A program made the position numbers and the translations under genes. Under the pieces are notes generated by a model, which saw nothing but the letters and a program-made list of their open reading frames with translations, was not told where the DNA came from and made no database searches. DNA of 7,306 nucleotides, taken from NCBI GenBank assembly GCA_963618495.1, contig CAVESF010000043.1:1-7306 (forward strand). Reading direction: 5' to 3'. Source of the DNA: Apopatosoma sp963618495. GTDB lineage: Bacteria; Bacillota; Clostridia; Oscillospirales; CAG-272. Positions 5,480 to 7,306 of the stretch are shown here, piece after piece (position 1 is the stretch's first letter; each line of letters opens with the position of its first letter).

Positions 5480-6811
5480 TTACTTCACCGCGCGAAAAAG
5501 CTCCCATAGCTCTATGGCAAGCACTTTGGCACTTTCTCCGCTTTGCTCCCTTGCGGGAAGCGAGGACTGAAGCTTACGTATCTCGGCGTAAAGCCCGTTC
5601 ACTTTGCCGTAGTAGCCGGTATATGAGGGCTCGCGAAAGAGTTTATATTCGCTTTTGACCGTATTCAGTACGGTATAGAGTCTGCGGTATCCTTCATCGC
5701 CGAAGGTGTAATCGCCGAGTTTTGCGTAGGCGTCGACAGTCACCGGCATATAGCCTGTTTCAGCGGCAAACGAAAGGTTGCGTTCACCATCGGTCAGCCA
5801 GTGGGCAAAAACGGATGCCGCCTCAGCCTTTTTTGCGTTTGTCCTGACGGCGCAAAGACCGACGCCCGCCTGAGTGTCCGTCTTGTTTGCGCTGTTGGCA
5901 TAGGGCATGGGGCACACCATGAGTTTCATCGGCTCGGAGGTGTTGTCGGGATAGGTCACTGTGTCGTTGTAATAGAGAATACCTGCCGACGAGCCCATTC
6001 CGGCGGGAGTTTCGCCTGTCATCACCTGCGTGTTGGAATACAGATCGGCGACGACGATGTGTCCGCGGGCGATAGCTTCGGCAAAACGCAGATATGCCGC
6101 CTTGAGCGACTCATTTGAAAAGTCATACCAGCCGTCCTTATAAAAGGAGTCGGTATTTGCGCCGCTTGACAAAGCGTAAAGCTCTACCGCGCGGATAAGA
6201 TAGTCAAAGGCGCAGAATGGCTTTCCACCGGAATAGGTATAGTATTTTTCTGCGGCAGAGAAGAAACCGTCCCATGTGGCAAGGTCATCATAAGTCACGC
6301 CTGTAGCCGCCGAAAAGCGGTCAAATTCACCTCCGCTGAGATAGAGTACATGCGTGGATTTGGAAACGGGAAGCACGGCGAGCATATCCTCCACCATGCC
6401 GTCCGCAAGAAAATCGGGAACAAAGGCGGAAATCTCGTCCTCGGAAAAATAATCTTGCCAATCGAGCAATTTATCTGCGCCGAACGCCGCCGCATCATTA
6501 TTATGACAGAAGAACAGATCAGGAAGCGGTATCGCGCCGGCGGCGCCGCTCTGCGCTTCGGACAGACGGTCGCTGATCTTGGCGGCTACGGTCATCAGCG
6601 TGGTTTTGATGACGATGCCGCGCTCTCTGCCCACAGTTGAATTGAATTTGTCGATCAGACGGTTCATGGGCGAATCGGATTGCTCGCCGTAGGTGTGCCA
6701 TATGGTCAGGACAACAGGATCCTGCGGATCGAGCAGGGTATCCTTTTGACAGCCGGAAAAGCAAAGTAAAGTAAAAAATATGGCAAGCAGTAAAGCAAGT
6801 GATTTTTTCAT
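5480..6811 (-). CDS. Extracellular solute-binding lipoprotein (ABC-type, family 1-like)
   Basis: A 443-residue substrate-binding protein, most like the sugar-binding family 1 group. The N-terminus is a lipoprotein signal: MKK, hydrophobic core 4-17, and FSGC with the lipidated cysteine at C21 (Phe instead of the usual Leu at -3). After it come the family-typical first strand VVLTIWHTYGE (33-43), a helix MNRLIDKFN, and near the C-terminal lobe AETGYMPV (350-357), matching the GYxPV motif common in these proteins. Start at 6811 is supported by AAAGGAGA eight bases upstream; a longer frame reaching 6910 would place charged residues before the signal and covers leader DNA. No permease or ATPase gene is adjacent; the only partner is the tethered LuxR-type regulator 12 bases downstream. 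It may therefore deliver a ligand to the regulator, or serve a transporter encoded elsewhere. The ligand cannot be told from the sequence. Confidence 0.9.
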   Translation of the reverse strand: MKKSLALLLAIFFTLLCFSGCQKDTLLDPQDPVVLTIWHTYGEQSDSPMNRLIDKFNSTVGRERGIVIKTTLMTVAAKISDRLSEAQSGAAGAIPLPDLFFCHNNDAAAFGADKLLDWQDYFSEDEISAFVPDFLADGMVEDMLAVLPVSKSTHVLYLSGGEFDRFSAATGVTYDDLATWDGFFSAAEKYYTYSGGKPFCAFDYLIRAVELYALSSGANTDSFYKDGWYDFSNESLKAAYLRFAEAIARGHIVVADLYSNTQVMTGETPAGMGSSAGILYYNDTVTYPDNTSEPMKLMVCPMPYANSANKTDTQAGVGLCAVRTNAKKAEAASVFAHWLTDGERNLSFAAETGYMPVTVDAYAKLGDYTFGDEGYRRLYTVLNTVKSEYKLFREPSYTGYYGKVNGLYAEIRKLQSSLPAREQSGESAKVLAIELWELFRAVK

Positions 6812-6846
6812 TTCAGAGTCTCCTTTGGGTAGAATTGCGCTGTTTT

Positions 6847-6877
6847 CACTCTTTTTGAGAAAAAGGGAGGGGGACAA
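6847..6877. repeat. Hairpin repeat copy A (related to the element at 7109-7138)
   Basis: A 31-base stretch containing a small hairpin (CTTTTT, loop GAG, AAAAAG) followed by a G-rich segment ending GGGGGACAA. It aligns with 7109-7138 with about five mismatches and one extra G. On the minus strand it lies in the leader of the solute-binding lipoprotein mRNA. Confidence 0.45.
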
Positions 6878-6882
6878 CTGTG

Positions 6883-6900
6883 CGAAAACTATAGTTATCG
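6883..6900. promoter_or_regulatory. 18-bp near-perfect dyad in the lipoprotein gene leader
   Basis: CGAAAACTATAGTTATCG has 8 of 9 matching arm positions around a central AT. It lies about 50-70 bases downstream of the predicted start of the lipoprotein transcript. Size and symmetry fit a site for a dimeric helix-turn-helix protein, and the LuxR-type regulator of the same operon is the obvious candidate. This is inference; a chance AT-rich palindrome is possible. Confidence 0.35.
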
Positions 6901-6957
6901 TATAGCTCATATATCGAAAGGCGGGGAAGCCCTTCTATTACTTTGGATATTTATTTA

Positions 6958-6986
6958 ATTATATCACAAGAGAGGATATAAATCAA
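6958..6986 (-). promoter_or_regulatory. Sigma-A promoter of the lipoprotein-regulator operon
   Basis: On the minus strand TTGATT (6981-6986) and TATAAT (6958-6963) are separated by 17 bp. The predicted start near 6951 gives a leader of about 140 nt, long enough to hold regulatory structure. It contains the 18-bp dyad and hairpin repeat copy A. Confidence 0.75.
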
Positions 6987-7083
6987 GCGAAAGAGCAGGA
7001 AGAAAGCAAAAAGATTTTTTCACACGACACATATCATCGCCGCTTTGTTTTGAGAGCGAATGAACACTGCCGATATCGGTGAA

Positions 7084-7105
7084 AAAGCAAAAATATTTTT
7101 GCTTT
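7084..7105. repeat. 22-bp perfect AT-rich palindrome
   Basis: The arms AAAGCAAAAA and TTTTTGCTTT meet at a central TA, so all 22 positions are self-complementary. It directly touches the GC-rich hairpin at 7105-7135. A partial relative of its left half (AAAGCAAAAAGATTTTTT) occurs at 7003-7020. Confidence 0.6.
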
Positions 7106-7135
7106 CCCCACCCTTTTTGCCCAAAAGGGTGGGGA
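7105..7135. repeat. 13-bp hairpin repeat copy B
   Basis: TCCCCACCCTTTT (7105-7117) and AAAAGGGTGGGGA (7123-7135) are exact reverse complements around a 5-base loop TGCCC. No T-run follows on either strand, so a simple terminator is unlikely, and there is no completed gene pointing at it to terminate. Together with the related copy at 6847-6877 it may belong to a dispersed palindromic repeat family. Confidence 0.65.
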
Positions 7136-7158
7136 CAAAATCGAAGCAATATGATATA

Positions 7159-7186
7159 TTGAAACCAAATAAGTGATCTTGATAAA
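7159..7186 (+). promoter_or_regulatory. Candidate promoter of the plus-strand gene at the window end
   Basis: TTGAAA (7159-7164) and GATAAA (7181-7186) are separated by 16 bp, a moderate match to a sigma-A promoter, about 55 bases before the ATG. A 15-bp dyad CAATATGATATATTG (7147-7161) overlaps the -35 hexamer and could be an operator. Confidence 0.35.
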
Positions 7187-7241
7187 TGTAGCTTTGCGCA
7201 CGGCAGTCTTTCAGGGCGCAAACAACAAAGGGAGGGTTGAT

Positions 7242-7306
7242 ATGCTTACTGAAGAGAAGCGAAAGTTTGACGGATTTTATATTCCCGTTATTCCCGAAGC
7301 CGATTA
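7242..7306 (+). CDS. Start of an unidentified gene (partial, cut by window edge)
   Basis: An ATG at 7242 follows a good ribosome site (AAAGGGAGGG at 7228-7237). The 21 complete codons read from MLTEEKRKFDGFYIP onward and stay open to the window edge. The beginning is charged and has no signal peptide, suggesting a cytoplasmic protein. I do not recognise the family from so few residues. It is transcribed away from the lipoprotein-regulator operon, sharing the 430-bp intergenic region. Confidence 0.65.
   Translation, partial: MLTEEKRKFDGFYIPVIPEAD

Noticed and set aside
6812..6910. N-terminal extension of the solute-binding protein frame by 33 codons
   Set aside because: It would bury the lipoprotein signal behind a charged segment; the ATG at 6811 has AAAGGAGA in front and gives a normal signal sequence.
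6964..7221. 85-codon frame on the minus strand in the intergenic region
   Set aside because: It covers palindromes and a promoter, has no credible ribosome site, and its translation shows no protein-like pattern.
7193..7222. TTTGCGC/GCGCAAA 7-bp inverted repeat in the leader of the last gene as a riboswitch
   Set aside because: A single short stem with a 16-base loop and no recognisable conserved aptamer; not enough for a riboswitch call.

Overview
The window looks like a piece of chromosome from a low-to-mid GC, strictly anaerobic Gram-positive bacterium of the Clostridia (an Oscillospiraceae/Ruminococcaceae-like gut organism is my best guess, by inference only). The reasons are strong AGGAGG-type ribosome binding sites, near-consensus sigma-A promoters, a Gram-positive lipoprotein signal, and the anaerobe oxidative-stress set rubrerythrin + desulfoferrodoxin + PerR-type repressor. 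There is no sign of tRNA, rRNA, CRISPR, transposase or phage genes.

Layout. (1) 1-1280, plus strand: the last codons of an unidentified gene, then two closely spaced genes for an exported protein (signal peptide, 210 aa) and a single-pass membrane-anchored protein (176 aa). They look like a small cell-envelope or surface operon of unknown function. (2) A hairpin at about 1319-1363 separates this from a convergent minus-strand operon. (3) 1341-3532, minus strand, in transcription order: rubrerythrin (rbr), desulfoferrodoxin/superoxide reductase (dfx), a QueD/6-pyruvoyl-tetrahydropterin-synthase-like protein with a zinc-ribbon tail but no catalytic cysteine, and a Fur-family PerR-like regulator. 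A perfect-consensus promoter (TTGACA, 17 bp, TATAAT) precedes rbr. A 27-bp inverted repeat starts at its -10 box and covers the predicted transcription start, so the regulator at the end of the operon may control it. (4) 3675-3734: a probable terminator for the next minus-strand unit. (5) 3770-6811, minus strand: a two-gene unit encoding an extracytoplasmic solute-binding lipoprotein and, 12 bases downstream, a membrane-tethered LuxR-type transcription factor (TM, large outside domain, TM, coiled coil, LuxR helix-turn-helix) that starts at TTG. No permease or ATPase gene is present. The pair looks like a solute-sensing signalling module rather than a complete ABC transporter. (6) 6812-7241: a 430-bp regulatory intergenic region with the promoter of the lipoprotein gene, several dyads, and two related copies of a hairpin repeat. 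(7) 7242-end: the start of a plus-strand gene cut by the window edge.

The two most interesting parts are the binding-protein/tethered-LuxR module and the cysteine-less QueD-like protein embedded in a peroxide/superoxide defence operon. All functional links are inferred from gene order and visible motifs; no searches were run.
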